A stretch of DNA of 64,000 nucleotides, taken from the NCBI RefSeq assembly GCF_000275845.1, contig NW_006766963.1, positions 7,322-71,321 of the forward strand, in the 5' to 3' direction. The stretch is from Dichomitus squalens LYAD-421 SS1 (Eukaryota > Basidiomycota > Agaricomycetes > Polyporales > Polyporaceae). Under the pieces are notes generated by a model. The model made no database searches. It worked only from the letters and a program-made list of their open reading frames with translations, and had not been told where the DNA came from. The position numbers and the translations under genes are program-made. This document shows, piece after piece, positions 35,213 through 48,594 of this stretch (its first letter is position 1; each line of letters starts with the position of its first letter).

Positions 35213-37402
35213 TGCGGTTATTGCGGAGGACGATGTGGGAGGTGTGTGTGTGCATTAATAGAGAGGTTCAAAAACACGGTTTGCCCGTCTATTCGTGGGG
35301 CGGTGGCGCGACTGGATCTGGTCACGCCGTTCATCACTTCGGGAGTCGTCTCGCTCGAGGGCCGATCTGAGCGCCCGTCACGTTTGCGGAGCTGACGGTG
35401 GGGCCTCGATTTGTGGCGTTTGTGAACCTCTCTACATATTACACCATTGACTGTGCCACGTGACGGGAGGCGATTTCGGACATCGAGCACCCTCAGATGC
35501 TTACGCAGGCGATGTCAGGATGAACGACAGATGTGCGGGGTGTCTGTGGGGCTCGCTGGGTCCAAGTTAATAAGGGGCAGTCATATCTATGGCGTTCCGG
35601 TGGACGATTCGTGTCGAATCGCCGGTGCGAGTCTGGAGGAGCACCGCCCACCCGAATCGCGATTCTCTGCTCTCGATTCCCTCAGCCCGACCTTGGATAA
35701 GTCCTCATCGGGGTTTGGTTTAGCATGTCTTGCGAGCGACCGCTTGCCGCTTCTTTACTTCTATCGTAACTGCTGATCTACAAAAATTACTCCACCTTCG
35801 AATGTCCAACCAGACCAAAAACCTGGCCATATCACCCGGCCACCTGCTGCTGCCTCTGGCACGAAGACCGGGAATGGAGTGCGCCGTGTCTTGATGAACT
35901 GAATACATCGCTCTGTAGGCCCGAAAGCTGTAACGAGGCATAGTAGGGGAAGAACAACGCGGCACACGGAAGAGAAACCATCGCGCGAGGATGCGTAGAA
36001 TACCTAATTCTGATATCATAGACGCCCGAAGGCCTGGCCGATCGACCCGTAGACTTTTACTAGAAACGTGGGATTCCCTTCCACCGGATCGCTGCAGAAC
36101 CGCTGGTCGAACCGTCCTCCGAAACGCCATCTTTGACCACCTCTATCAATTATCACCTTCGTTGCATAGACCGGTCGGAGGCTTGGCCGCCGAATCCTTG
36201 GGTATCGGTTGCATTCCTCACGCCCATCTCGGTCCGGCAAACATCCATGGTGCCTGCAGTACAAAAGTGTAGCATTTGCCTGTACATGCACCCGAAGAAG
36301 ATTTGTTTTGTACTCTGGGGCGGACCACTTTGTCATCGGGGACGATAGCTCGCTTAAATAAAAGTCGGGTCATATAAGGAAGTTTTGGAGTGTCCCGAGG
36401 ACCCAGGCTAACACGATAACAAGCTGAGGAGCTCTCCTCGAGCTCCCTTTCTCCTTGCCACTAAAACTTCAGATACAGTAGAGATGATAGCCGTGATGAG
36501 GTCTATCGATCCCGATTTCATTCCAGAGAGGACAGGAGAACTCACGCTGGCGAAAGCAAGCAAGTGTCCCGATGACCAGTGCACAAGACCATTCGGTGGG
36601 CGGCCGGCCGCCTATAGGTGAGATCGCGAGGACATTGCGCGATCTACAACGAGAGATGACTTCTCTCATATGACACGCCTTCATCAAGTGCTCCAGCTAG
36701 CAATGAGGCGTAATCTCCAGATGCTTGCTGTTGACCGGGCTTCAGCAGAATCCGTGGGATTACAGAGAGATCCGGCACAATCGTGGAGATACCTTCAAAG
36801 GCCAAGTCAACTATGGGATACGCAAGAACGAGTAGTGTGTTGTGAGGATACACGGAATGTTGGCCACATCTGACAATACATGATTTCGTAGAATTTGTGG
36901 CAACCTGAGTATAGACGACAGATTATGAGCGAGAGTAAAATGTTTCTACCAACGCTAGATACAAAAAGCTTCACGAACAAAGGGTTCCAAGGAATGACGG
37001 GTCTTGGTTGACTGGGAGCAACCATGAACATAGACGCGGCGGGGGTGTGCAGGTACGCAACACAGCATCCCCTCACCTGCCCGAGGTATTGTGATCCGTG
37101 CAAGTATTTATCGGTCGGGGGTTGCAACGCGGTCGACAAGGGGTATCTTGGCGAGGTCTATACGTTGATGTGACGGCAGTGAAAGTGTAGAAGTATCCCA
37201 GAAGCAAGAGCATGAAAGTATGATGCTGTTCTAATCGGTAAGTAAGTTTATTTACCCCAGAAATACGGCATGCTAAAGGGTGGGATAGTGTACAGCATAT
37301 GCGGCTTAGATCAATTAATCAGTTCCTTACCAAGTTCCACGTAGCTCCTTCCGCCACCACTTAACTGTGCTCGCTGTGCAGCGCAGCGGGCAACACTTGG
37401 CC
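35213..37402. other. No gene seen
   Basis: About 2.2 kb without a supportable gene between the SDR promoter and VPS10. ORFs such as 35447-35776 (plus) and 35720-36130 (minus) overlap each other and show no motif. The last few hundred bases are the VPS10 promoter. Confidence 0.45.
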
Positions 37403-40400
37403 ATGGCCATCCACCATAGGGCCCTCTTACTACTCTTGAGCGTAGCCTCCTGGCTACTGCTCGCCGCTGGCCAGCCCCAGCACACCATCAGCCGCTTCGA
37501 AAACCTGCCGGCAAGGCTCTTCTTCTTCGATGATACTACGGTGAGCGCACCGCGTGGCCCGCATGACACCCCCTCCCATTCGGCTCATTGACCCTTGCCT
37601 AGAGTGTCATCTACCACGACGTCGTGAAAGGAACGGTGTACACCTCTCCGGATGAGGGCAAGTCGTGGGGCATCGCGGACGGGGTCCCGGAGGGCAAGGC
37701 GGCCATGGTCATTGAGCATCCATTCGACAACCGATTGGTGCGTACGCTTGTGCATCCAGAATGTGTCGGTGGCTAGACCGCATGGCTCGCGTCTTGTAGG
37801 CATTCATTCTCACGAGGGGGAAGAACCACTACCGAACACTAGACCGCGGCAAGACATGGCAGAACTTTGACATGCCGCTCTCCCCCGCATTAATCGGGAG
37901 ACCGCTCTCCTTCCATTCGGACCCGGCAAAGTGGGGCTACATCCTCTACCAAGGAACAGTATGCGACAATAACGGCGGATGGGGGGATTCGTGCCACGAC
38001 GAGGTGCGTTTTGTTTCTGTGTTGGTGCATCCCCGAGCCCCCCTTTCCACGCGACGCGGTCCATGAGTCAAAGTGTGCTTGTGCGCGCTCCTTTTCCGGC
38101 TGCAATCTGCCAATTTGACACGCTGCGTCGCGATACCTTCGAACGTATCTGATTGTAGGCGGAGTGTCGCGGCGCTGCGGTCATGATGTGGGACACCCGC
38201 GCATCGCGGTGGCGCGTCTACAACACGTACAGTCCGGGAGGCATTGTTTTCCACATACATTTGGTACATTACGATCTGGCTGATGCGCTCCCTAGACCTA
38301 CTACACAAAGGACGCGTTCACCAGTGACGCGAGACTTCTCTTCGCGGACTCGTCTCGCTGCCAATTCGCTCACAGCAGCAAGGACTTCAAACATGACGCG
38401 CACGAAGACCTCATCTACTGCGTGGGCTTCGAAGCTTCCGACTCGACCGGCAGCCACAGGCTGTCTTCCAGCCGTCTCTTCTCTTCCACGAACTTCTTCG
38501 AGACCGAGAGAAGGCTCGAGGACCTCGGCGCAGGAAAGAATGCCCGCGGCATCGTCGCGTTCGCCATCGTTTCCAAGTTCGCAGTCGTTGCGCTGAAGGA
38601 CTACTCGGAAGGCTCTAACGGGGATATGCTCCTGTACGTGACAGTGGATACGAAGACGTGGGCCAAGGCACGATTCCCGCACTCGTCGGAAGCGCGCCTG
38701 CGCGAGAACGCATACACTATTGTGGAGTCGACGACGCATTCGCTTGGAGTCGACGTGTTGACACACGACCAGAGCGCGATTGGGACGCTGTTCGTGAGCA
38801 ATTCGAACGGGACGTTCTTCGTGGAGAGCTTGAAGGACACGAACCGGAACGAGGTGGGCTACGTCGACTTTGAACAGATATACGGAGTGGAGGGCGTCGG
38901 GATCGCGAACGTGGTGAGGAACGCGGCGGACGTCGAGGGGCGGCGTGCGCGGAAGGAGTTGCAGTCGCGCATCACGTTTGATGACGGTGGGTGCCTGTCA
39001 TGGTGAGTGGATGGGCTGGTGCTCATGCTAGCGTGAACAGGACGGACGTGGTCACGTCTGAAGCCGCCACGGGAGGACGTGGATGGGCATCGGATCGGTT
39101 GCGCCCCCGAGGTTGACAGCTGCTCGCTGCACCTGCACTCTGTCACGCTCCCGCACAACTTCGGACGGGTGTTCTCGTCGCCTGCGCCTGGGTTTGTGAT
39201 GGGCGTGGGGTCGATTGGGGAATACCTGCAGCCGTACGAGGAGTGCGACACGTTCCTGAGCACGGATGGCGGGGTCACCTGGAAGATGGTGCTCAAGGAC
39301 GCGCACAAGTACGAGTTTGGTGATCAGGGCAGCTTGCTTGTCGTCGTAAACGACGAGGATGGCGACGACGTGATCCGCTACTCGACCGACTATGGCAAAA
39401 GCTGGTATGTCTGCCTGATCTCGTTGTTCGAATCCACGGCCGACATACTGTCTGGCACGCAGGAAAGAATACAACATTGGTATCCGCCTCCGCGCACGCA
39501 TTTTGACCACGGTCGGAGATTCGACCTCTCAGAAGTTCCTTCTCGTTGGTCAGGTGGCTAGGAAGGACCAAATAGAAGGGCAAGGTCGCTATGCCGTTGT
39601 GTTCCTGGACTTTGCGACGCTCGACAGACGGAAATGCAGCAGTAGCGACTTCGAGGATTGGATAGCGCGTTCGGCAACGCATGAATGTCTCATGGGTCAC
39701 AGGGTACGTGTCGGAACGGGGTTTCGCTAGGCGTGCAAGGCTCATCCACACACAGCAAGCATACACGCGTCGCAAGGCAGATGCAAACTGCTACGTCGGT
39801 GAGAAGTTCCGCGATCCTGTCCCTGTCGAGGAGGCGTGCCCGTGCACCGACGAGGATTACGAGTGGTATGTTGGAGTCGTCGTTTCCATGGTATCGTGGA
39901 ACTGAGCATATGTTGCAGCGATTACAATTTCATCAAGGACGGGGCGGATTGTGTTCCTGCCGGACCCGAGCCTATTCCTGCGAACGTGTGTCGCGAGCCC
40001 CACGACACGTACATGGGATCGTCGGGGTACCGCAAGATTCCTGGCAACACCTGTCAAGGTGGCAAGAAGAAGGATGAGCCCAGATCCAAGCCTTGCAAGA
40101 ACGGTAAGCGACGCAGCCGTCCACTTCATGAGTATGTCTCTGACGAAAATGATTGAAGCTCAACCAGCGGAGGGCGAGATCATCCACCAAACTGTGAGTA
40201 TGTTCGGATATCCCCATCTTACTGATCACTTACAGTTTATTATCAGTTCGAGTTTTCCAGCCCGATCGTCCAGTATGCGTATTTCCGCGACTCGACCGTC
40301 ATCTTGGTCCGGCTGTCAGACAACAGTGTCTGGCAGTCACCCAACGAGGGCTATACGTGGAACCAGATCGAACCAGGCGAAACGTTCGTTGCTTTCTACC

Positions 40401-42924
40401 ACCATACATTTGCCTCCGACCGCGCCTACCTCATCACAAACGACAAGAAATACTGGTATACGACCGACACAGGCAAGACTTGGTTGCACATGTCGACCGA
40501 ATCTGTCCCGAACACGTTTGGCCTGCCTGTCCTGCGCTTCCACCCGGACAGATCAGACTACCTCATCTGGACTGGTAATGAGGGCTGCGGCGGATTCGGG
40601 GAGAACTGTCACGCAACTGCATATTACTCGCTCGACAATGGGCGCAAGTGGACAAAGATTGAGGAGTACGTGCGAAACTGCGCGTGGGCGCGGGACGCGC
40701 AGCTGCGAGTCGACCCGAACCAGATCATCTGCGAGTCGTATAAGAACAAGCAGGGCAGCCAGCGGTACTTCGGGCTCGATAACCCGCTTGAGTTGATAAG
40801 TGGCGCGGACTTCTATAGGCAGAAGTCGAAGCTGTTCGACCACGTTGTCGGCTTCGCGAAGTTCTCCGAGTACCTCATCGTTGCTGAGGTAGGATGACGT
40901 TGCCTGGTGCTCAAAGAACTATACTCATTCATTCTGTAGTATCAAGCGCAGAAGCAGTCGTTGGATATCCAGGTCTCGCTTGACGGACGCAAATTTGCTT
41001 CGGGCGAGTTCCCACCCTCTATGCGCCCAGATCAACATGTAAGCCGGAACTTCTCACTATACCTTGCATTCTCTCATATTTTCGTTTAGGCATACACAAT
41101 CCTCGAGTCCAGCACGGAGTCTGTCTTCTTGCATGTCACGACCTCCGAGCCTCCTGCACCGTATTGGGGCAACATCCTCAAGTCAAACTCGAACGGAACC
41201 TATTACGGTCTCTCAATTGACAACGTCAATCGCAACGACGCGGGATATGTCGACTTCGAGAAGATGGTTGGCCTTGACGGCATCGCGCTCATCAACGTGG
41301 TTTCTAATCCAACGGAAGCTCCACTGACCGGTCGTAAACTGCTGCAGACTCGGATCACGCATAATGATGGTGTGTTGCGTCCAGTTTTCGCTCCGGAGTG
41401 TTGTAGTAAGTACTAATGTACATCCTGCCAGGTGGTAGTTGGCGTCCTCTTGTTCCGCCTGCCACCGACTCCCTGGGAAACCGTTATGCATGTGATAGCA
41501 CGGTGGGTGTTTTCAATGGCTGATTGTGGTAGCAAGATGTTGATGTCCGATTAACTTCAGAAATGCGCCCTTCACATCCATGGATACACGGAACGCTACG
41601 ATGTCCGAGCGACCTACAGCACACCTTCAGTGCCTGGTATGTTGATGGCTGTCGGCAACGTCGGCGAGTCTCTCGACCCCTACGACCAGAGTGGCACATT
41701 CTTGAGCCGCGATGCTGGTTTCACTTGGCAGGAGGTCAACAAGGACGCACATCTCTGGGAATTTGGCGACTCAGGCTCCATTCTTGTGATGGCGAACGAC
41801 GAAGGACCCACAGACCACATCTTGTTCAGTACAGATGAGGGTCTAAACTGGCGGGAGTACAAATTCACCGATGAGGCGATGCGTGTCAAGGCCATCATTA
41901 CCGTGCCCTCAGACACAAGCCGGAGGTTCATCCTCATGGGGTTCTATCCTCGCGCCAGGAATACTGCCGTCGCGGTCCACGTCGACTTCTCATCCCTTAC
42001 TCGGAAGCAGTGTCGTATTGACCTGGAAAAACCCAATGACGATGACTTTGAGCTGTGGAGCCCAGCTGAGAATCGTGACGAGCAGTGCTTGTTTGGTCGT
42101 CAGGTACTTTACCCCCTTCCTGTTGTATATCTGTTTGGTCGTCTCACTATGCTCTTACAGACGATATTCCACCGTCGCAAGCGCGATGCCAACTGCGTTG
42201 TCGGTAATGTTGAGAAGCAAGCGACGAAGATCGTGAAGAATTGCAAATGTACGGAGGCGGACTTCGAGTGGTGAGTGGGCTCACGGTTCATGCGCACTGG
42301 TTGTGGCTCGGTGACTAATTATGCGGAGTAGCGAGTTCAACCACGTCCGGAACGACGCTGGAGAATGTGTTCTTCTCCCGGGCCTGTCACCACGAGATCC
42401 GGACCCCAATGCCCAGTGTCGTGCAGAGGACGCCTGGTACGAATTAACCGCGTATCGCAAGATCCCATACTCGTCTTGCGAAGGCGGTGTACGTCTCGAT
42501 CGTGGCGCCAAGCACACCTGCCCGGGCGTTGGTGGACACAGCGCGTTCTTCTGGCTGATGATTCTGTTCATCCCCGTCTGCTTCGCTGGTCTTGCGGGAT
42601 ACTACTACCTCAAGAAGGGCGGTTATGGCAGAGGGTATGTCCCTATCCAGACGGACTTTTGACTCGTGCTGATCATCAACATGATGTAGGGCGATCAGAC
42701 TACCTGGAGGGGACGGAGCGTCACGATACTCGAGCGGCTCAGGCGTGCTTGACACTATCGCGAGTGTACCGTACTTCCTCATCGGCTTGGCGGGCGTCGC
42801 GTATGAGTGGGTTGCAGAAAAGTTCGACGCCGTTGCTATTCGACTGCAGGGACGCGGAGGGTACCGCAATCTGCCAGTCGACGAAGACGCGCAGATCTTG
42901 CGGTTCGAGGACGAGGAATCGTGA
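37403..42924 (+). CDS. VPS10: Vps10, vacuolar protein sorting receptor
   Basis: Seventeen exons (37403-37540, 37603-37737, 37800-38003, 38296-38986, 39041-39404, 39463-39703, 39756-39865, 39919-40103, 40159-40193, 40247-40888, 40940-41038, 41090-41369, 41432-41502, 41561-42103, 42161-42270, 42332-42634, 42690-42924) keep phase and give 1461 residues. A signal peptide ([16 protein letters not shown]) is followed by two tandem VPS10 domains (about 40-680 and 700-1345) with Asp-box-like beta-propeller repeats ([30 protein letters not shown]) and paired Cys-rich modules. A membrane helix ([20 protein letters not shown]) at about 1354-1376 precedes an 85-residue cytosolic tail. Vps10 carries soluble vacuolar hydrolases such as carboxypeptidase Y from the Golgi to the endosome. 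Intron 3 is long (292 bp); the others are about 45-65 bp. Confidence 0.95.
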
Positions 42925-43481
42925 AGTCGGGGTTCAGAAGGGGGAGGGGACGTGGACTGCTCTGCCAATACACCTAGTCTGTTGTTTATTTAGTACTACC
43001 GTCTTTGCGCCATCGCAGCCTCTAATATTCTCGATACTCTGCCGGATAACCTTGGATGCCTGTATATAAGTACAAGAGGAACTGTATCATCTCTATCGTG
43101 GGCTTATTCATCGCAAGATCCTTGCGTGCAAACCTTGAGCTCCGTTGCCCAAGTCCTTTATCTGAGGCACCTGCGAGTTAACAGAACCCATATCGCAATC
43201 TTCTCCACGGAAATCTCCCGAGACTTGTGTTCGTGGTGGATTTTGGTGCGGATACCATATCTGACGTATTGTACAACGGAATGCTGACTGTGTGATTCGC
43301 GAATATCCTGAAACGATTCGTGATGCCGAATATATCAATAGTCGATGCGATATGGTGATACAGAGCAGAAATGTTACAAAGCGTGACGAGATAGCACAAA
43401 GACGACAAGCGGGACTGATCTCTGTGCATCAGCTGAACTCCGGAGTCGGTCGTGTCAGACAGCTGTTTACCAGGACAAGGG
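42925..43481. other. Intergenic, includes left edge of tandem duplication
   Basis: From about 43340 the sequence is recognisably similar to that at about 47120 (for example GCGATATGGTG and GCGT(G/T)ACGAGA blocks), so the duplicated block begins here, past the 3' end of the kinase gene. Confidence 0.55.
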
Positions 43482-44802
43482 CTATGATATGAGACGGCGG
43501 AGTTGGTATATTCCTTCACGAGCCACAGCGACGGTGTCGTAGACGACTCGCTCCGGCGCGGACTCCGTGCGCGAGCGTAGCCTCCATCGCAGAAGTGTCT
43601 CATCGGTGCGACTGTAGATTGCTTCGAAGATGTGAAACGCTGCATCCGCAGTGGGTCGTTGTGTAGGGTCCTTCCACTTCATCATGTTGACCAGCGGCCG
43701 GATGAGGTCGAGTCCATGATACTTCTGAGGGACTGTCAGGGAAGAGACTTACAGGGAGGAGATAGAGTTTCACCGATATGAACTCCTTGTGATAGAGATT
43801 TCCGAGGGCGAACACATCCGCCCGGTACGCGTCGTAAGGGACCTCGTTTGACAACTCCGGGATTTCTTTGTCCCGACCTGTTCGACCAAGCACCAAGGGA
43901 TCCTCCCCCTCCTCGAAAAATGCCGATAACCCGTAGTCAATATAGTAGTAGCGCACGCTACAATCAGATCTTGAGAGAGGCCGTGCGTCAATGGCGCCGT
44001 CGGGGAGAAACTCGGTTCTAACTGGGTGGTAGCCTTCGGGATAAAGCGATCTTCCGTCCATCATCACATTCGCGGCAGCGATATCACTAGATATCGTGGA
44101 TGAGTATACGCTCCAAATCGAGAAGGTTTTGGCGAACCGATGAGCTACTCGACATTCGTGGAGAAAGCGCAAGCCCTCGAGCTGAGGTCAGTATTTGCTG
44201 GAGCCAAAAGTTATTATTTGGCAGTACCTCAAGGGATTGACGTATGAAGTCCATGACCTCGCCAATTGTACCGAATTCAGGGTCGTAAAATCGGCGTAAG
44301 TGGGGCATAACCATCAACGACATGTGTGGTTCTAGTGGGTCCTGGCGGATATCAAGAACAGGCACGCAATGATTCCGAGCGGATTGTTGCTCTGTAAGGT
44401 AACGAGCGATGTGCAACTCCCGCGTATCGTTCGGGGTTGACTTGATAGCCACTCGAAATTGATCTGAGCGGCGAGTAGCATCCATCACCCCCGGAGTCTG
44501 CACACGACGGGTGAGTGTGTGAATGAAGTGGAGGGACGCGACAAATCACATACAATCAGCATAATGGAGTCTTCGCAGAACATAGGATCCCTATTGGTGC
44601 CAATCCACGAAGGTTTCCAGTCTGGATGATACCTGGGTCGTAAGGTATAACCACAGCTGTCGAGGAAGAAATAGCGATCTTTCCAGTAGACCTCGCCGGG
44701 AAGCAACTTATACAAGCCATCTTCGGTGTCCTTTGCATGACGTGCAGCAGATTCTGCGTCAACATAAGCGTAGCGTGGTAGACGAGCGGGCGTAGCACTC
44801 AT
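43482..44802 (-). CDS. Protein kinase-like protein, copy 1
   Basis: Exons 44802-44554, 44497-44228, 44181-44138, 44086-43774 and 43724-43482 join to 372 residues. An atypical N-terminal part (LLPGEVYWKDRYFFLD, RYHPDWKPSWIG) replaces the usual Gly-rich loop. The ATP-anchoring VAIKS lysine is at about 102, the catalytic loop HRDIAAANVM at about 187, DYG in place of DFG at about 238, and the C-lobe motif MMKWKDPTQRPTADAA near 300. The residues needed for phosphotransfer are present. It belongs to an Agaricomycete-expanded kinase-like family of unknown role. It is divergent from the coiled-coil gene at 45090 with 287 bp between the ATGs. The donor of intron 4 (GTGAAA) is weak; the paralogue has GTACGA at that site. 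Confidence 0.83.
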
Positions 44803-45089
44803 CGGACGGTGACTGGATGAACTTGTGAGAAGAACAAGTCTAAAGTTATTAAGCGCCAGAAAGGTCACGTTCTGTGTTGATGGGACCCGACAAAGGCTAT
44901 ACTATATTCGTGAGTTACTCGCTATGATATGTCCTCGTCTCTAGCATCGATGCACGTTGCAGCCTCATTCTTGTTCCCAAATGCTCCCACGGCTTCAGAA
45001 TAAGAGGATAGCAAGGCGATGAGCGACTCGTTGCCCCCTGCCCCGAGTATCACTACTACCAGCTTAGCAGGCTTCAGAGCTCGTTCAAC
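44803..45089. promoter_or_regulatory. Shared divergent promoter, copy 1
   Basis: 287 bp separate the two start codons, so kinase and partner probably share regulation. A block GTTGCAGCCTCATTCTTG (about 44956) recurs as GTTGCAGCCTCGTTGTTTG at 48781 in the second copy and is the best candidate for a conserved site. Confidence 0.45.
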
Positions 45090-46265
45090 ATGTCCAGCAC
45101 TAGCAGCGCTGGATGGAACACCCTGAACATCCTCTCTGGAGCAATTAGCTTCTTGACCATCGTCTCTCTGATCTGGGCGTTCGTCCGGGACCAACACCCC
45201 GAGACCAGGATGAAGGAGTTGGAGTCCACTTTGAAGGACACCGAAGCACTCCTGCGGTCTCTTGTGGAAGAAGGATTGCTCGATCATCAACGGCATGTCC
45301 ACCATTTCGAATCGCATCTTATATTGTATGCTTCCTTTCCGATCTGCACCGTTGTCTCTTCTGTACCAACATCGTCTCAGATACCGTTCTCGGACGGAGT
45401 CATTTCGTGAAGAAACCTGTATCGCCATAATTGACTGGCGCAAAGTCCTCAAAGCATGGCTCCAGGGGCTGTCAAAACGGATCGCCACCCTTTCCATGCA
45501 AGTCAAGCAAACTCGAGCCGAAATTTGCGTATGTACTAGACATCTGATGTGATGGGCGTCGTTAACCTACGATGTATTCATACAGGAGACCAGTGCCGAA
45601 GCGAGGTTGCAGTTAATGCAGCAACTTCCGGCCAACGAGTCACCGACATGGCATACGAACATCCTCAAGTTCTGGCGGCTTATGAGATCCTCACGTTCGT
45701 CAGACAATGTGTCATAGACCCCCTCTCGTGTTCTCTGACATGCTTCTGTCCCTGATCAGTGCGCATATGTTCTGCTACCAAGAGTGTAGATGGACCCACC
45801 AGTACGGTATCGGCCACTCCAGTGGCCGATGCTACCGTATCGCCCATTGGAGACGGCACCATGACGCTCATGGTCGGGGATTGTGCATGTGCGCACGTTC
45901 CTTCCCCTTCCCCTTCACCGACGTGTGAGGCATCATCTCAACGCTCTCGGCCCTCTTCCCGTGTGCTGGAAAGGGGTATAATCGATAACGGACACAGCGT
46001 GCGTACCGTGGTTTGTGGGCTCCGCCGCCTGGATCGAGAACTGGCCGCGCAAGGAATCGCGCACCCTCTCCTAACCGACCTCGTGCGAGCCACGAAGAAG
46101 TGGTCCCCTGCGTCAAGCCGGGCATCCTATCCCCGACGTTCACGCAGGAAGCGTAACTCTGTGTCTCGCGCAGACAATGCGGTGATTCTTTCGCCATTAA
46201 TCAACGAGGCAGTTGCTGAGTCCGAAGAGCACTGGTTGGAGGAGGATACGGTGTGCGAGGCATAA
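45090..46265 (+). CDS. Membrane-anchored coiled-coil protein, copy 1
   Basis: Exons 45090-45325, 45381-45528, 45586-45708 and 45783-46265 join to 329 residues; the last junction is the least certain. A single hydrophobic helix near the N-terminus (NILSGAISFLTIVSLIWAFV, about 12-31) is followed by helical, charged segments (MKELESTLKDTEALLRSLVE; then LKAWLQGLSKRIATLSMQVK) that look like a coiled coil. The C-terminal half is Ser/Pro-rich with a conserved block (RRLDRELAAQGIAHPL; KKWSPASSRASYP) and ends EDTVCEA. No known domain is recognised. The copy at 48906 is its paralogue. The constant pairing with a kinase suggests it could be that kinase's membrane-bound partner or substrate, which is inference. 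Confidence 0.7.
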
Positions 46266-47274
46266 TTCGCACACACCGCCTCGAAGGCCGCGTGCTACTC
46301 ATGACGTTAACCCGTTCCCGGGATAGCGAGTTGAGCTTCGCACTGTTTGCGAAGTATTTGTGATACGTCCTCACCTCGTCGGCTCCTCGCGACAATGTCC
46401 CCACATGTCGGTTATGTATGCGGAATTCTCTCGTCTCCTCTTCGCTTCGTCCTCTACCCAGTCTTCCCCTTCCTCATACCGCTTCATCCATTCCATCGTT
46501 TCACATATGTACTTTTCCTATATCTCCGACTTCCTCTTGTTCCTGTCCTCGCCGCTCTGTAACGTCGTGACCGCTTCTTGTATGTTGGTGAATACGCACT
46601 ATATATGTGTCCCGTTGCCGTGGAAGAGAATGCCGTTACCTGTGTGAAACGCTGGAAAGTGACGACTAGAGATTGTATTCAGGGCATGCACTCTGAATCG
46701 CCGTCACTAGAAAGTGTGGCCATAACTGCCCGAACTCATCGTCTGGTAACCTTTGAACCTATTTCAGCGTCCTTTAGAAGCGTCCTTTTTATTTCACTGG
46801 CTCTTAAATCGTAGATTCATGGCGACACTAGGACATCGATGCGCGGTGATGGACGCGAAGCGCACATATCGTTTTGCGCACCTGAACAAAGGAGATCTGT
46901 CGCCCATATCCACAGAGTCGCTACCTGTTGACGACGATACTATCACTGAACTCGCAAACTTGATGACGAGATGGGTGACTTCGACAAAGTGGACAATTTA
47001 GATGGGGCCTGTTGTCAAGGACAGTGGATATCGGATGTCTAAGAGACTAAGTCTTCGTATGTCCAAGAGACCTTTTGCCAGGTCTCAATGCACGAACGCC
47101 TTGCAATGAATGATGGCTTGGGGTCAGTGGAGTGTAGAAGCGATATGGTGTTACAAGTAGCGATGTACAAAGCGTTACGAGACAGCAAAAAGACAGCGAG
47201 GCGCACTGATCTCCCCCGATAAGTTGAGCAGGGGTGCATCGACGAGCGTGCACGAGTGCTCACCAGGACTAGGG
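46266..47274. other. Spacer between duplicated blocks
   Basis: The first ~300 bp resemble the DNA after the second partner gene (50089 onwards), including GAGTTGAGCTTCGCA-like and CGTCCTCAC blocks, so they are part of the duplicated unit. ORFs here (46347-47001, plus) have no support. From about 47120 the 3' flank of the second kinase begins. Confidence 0.5.
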
Positions 47275-48594
47275 CTATGACATGAGACGGCGGAGTTGGT
47301 AGATCCCTTCCCGCGCAGCAGCGACAGTATCGTAAACGACTCGTTCGGGCGCGGACTCCGTGCGCGAGCGAAGTCTCCAGCGCAAGAGTGTCTCGTCGGT
47401 GCGGCTGTAAATCGATTCGAAGATGTGGTATGCGGCGTCCGCAGTCGGCCGCTGGGCAGGGTCCTTCCACTTCATCATGCTGACCAGAGGCTGGATGAGT
47501 TCGAGGCCGTGATACCTCTGCTAGAGCGATTAGGGTGAAGATATATACTCTCAAAAGTGATCGTACCGAGATGAACTCCTTGTAGTAGAGATTTCCGAGT
47601 GCAAAGACGTCCGCGCGATATGCGTCGTAGGGGACCTCGTTCGACAACTCGGGGATCTCCTTGTCGCGGCCTGTACGTCCCAATACTAGTGGAGGCTTCC
47701 CCTCTTCGAACAAAGTTGATAGACCGAAGTCGATGTAATAGTACCGCACGTTGCATTCGGACCGTGAGAGTGGACGTGCATCTACTATACCATCTGGCGC
47801 ATAGTCAATCCTGACTGGATGGTGTCCTTCTGGGTACAAGGATCTTGAATCCATCATAACGTTTGCTGCGGCGATGTCCCTGTAACAGTTGTATCAGCAG
47901 ATGTCTGAGATCAAGAGTACATAACAAACCGATGTGCAACTCGACAATCGTGGAGAAAGCGCAGACCCTGTAGATGAAGGAAGAATGGTGTTACGTCAGA
48001 CTTAAGACAACACTCACATCGAGTGACTGCCGTATAAAATCCATGACCTCGTCGATAGTACCAAAGTCGGGGCTGTTGAAGCGGCGCAGGTAAGGCATGA
48101 CCATTAGTGCTATGTTAGGTTCGAGGGGGTCTTGAAAAACGTCGAGGATCGGCACGCAATGATTTCGATCCGAATGTTGTTCTGTGAGGTAGCGCGCAAT
48201 GTGCAGTTCCTTTGTGTTGTCCACTGTGGATTTTATGGAGACAAGGAAATTGTCCGTGCGCCGAGTAGCATCAATCACATTCGGGATTTAGATGGAGCCA
48301 GTCAGCGATTCACCCATGGTTGTATGATCGGATAAACTGACATACAATGAGGCCTATTGAATCCCCGCAGAACATTGGATTTCGATCTGTGCCTATCCAC
48401 GAAGGTTTCCAATCCGGATGGTACCTGGACCGAAGAGAGTAACCACGGCCGTCGAGGAAGAAGTAGCGATCTTTCCAATATATCTCGCCTGGAAGCAGGT
48501 CGTATACGCCAGCTGCAGTATTCTTAGCGTGTCGGGCGGCAGATTCAGGGGTGACATATGCGTAGCGCGGAAGGCGAGTGGGACTTTTGCTCAT
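47275..48594 (-). pseudogene. Protein kinase-like protein, copy 2, lost splice acceptor
   Basis: Exons equivalent to copy 1 are 48594-48346, 48287-48018, 47967-47930, 47879-47567 and 47517-47275. The lengths 249, 270, 313 and 243 are identical to copy 1; exon 3 is 38 against 44 bases. The protein (370 residues) keeps VSIKS, HRDIAAANVM and a canonical DFG, so it was recently functional. At the end of intron 1 the paralogue has AG but this copy reads AA at 48288-48289, and no other AG in the intron keeps the frame. Unless a cryptic acceptor is used, the transcript is misspliced. It is divergent from the partner at 48906, with 311 bp between ATGs. Confidence 0.72.

Larger units (their letters stand above)
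43340..46600. repeat. Tandem segmental duplication, copy 1
   Basis: This block carries the kinase (minus), the shared promoter and the coiled-coil partner (plus). The same order recurs about 3.8 kb to the right. Matching exon lengths, splice positions and even downstream flanks show a single ancestral block was duplicated. Confidence 0.85.
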
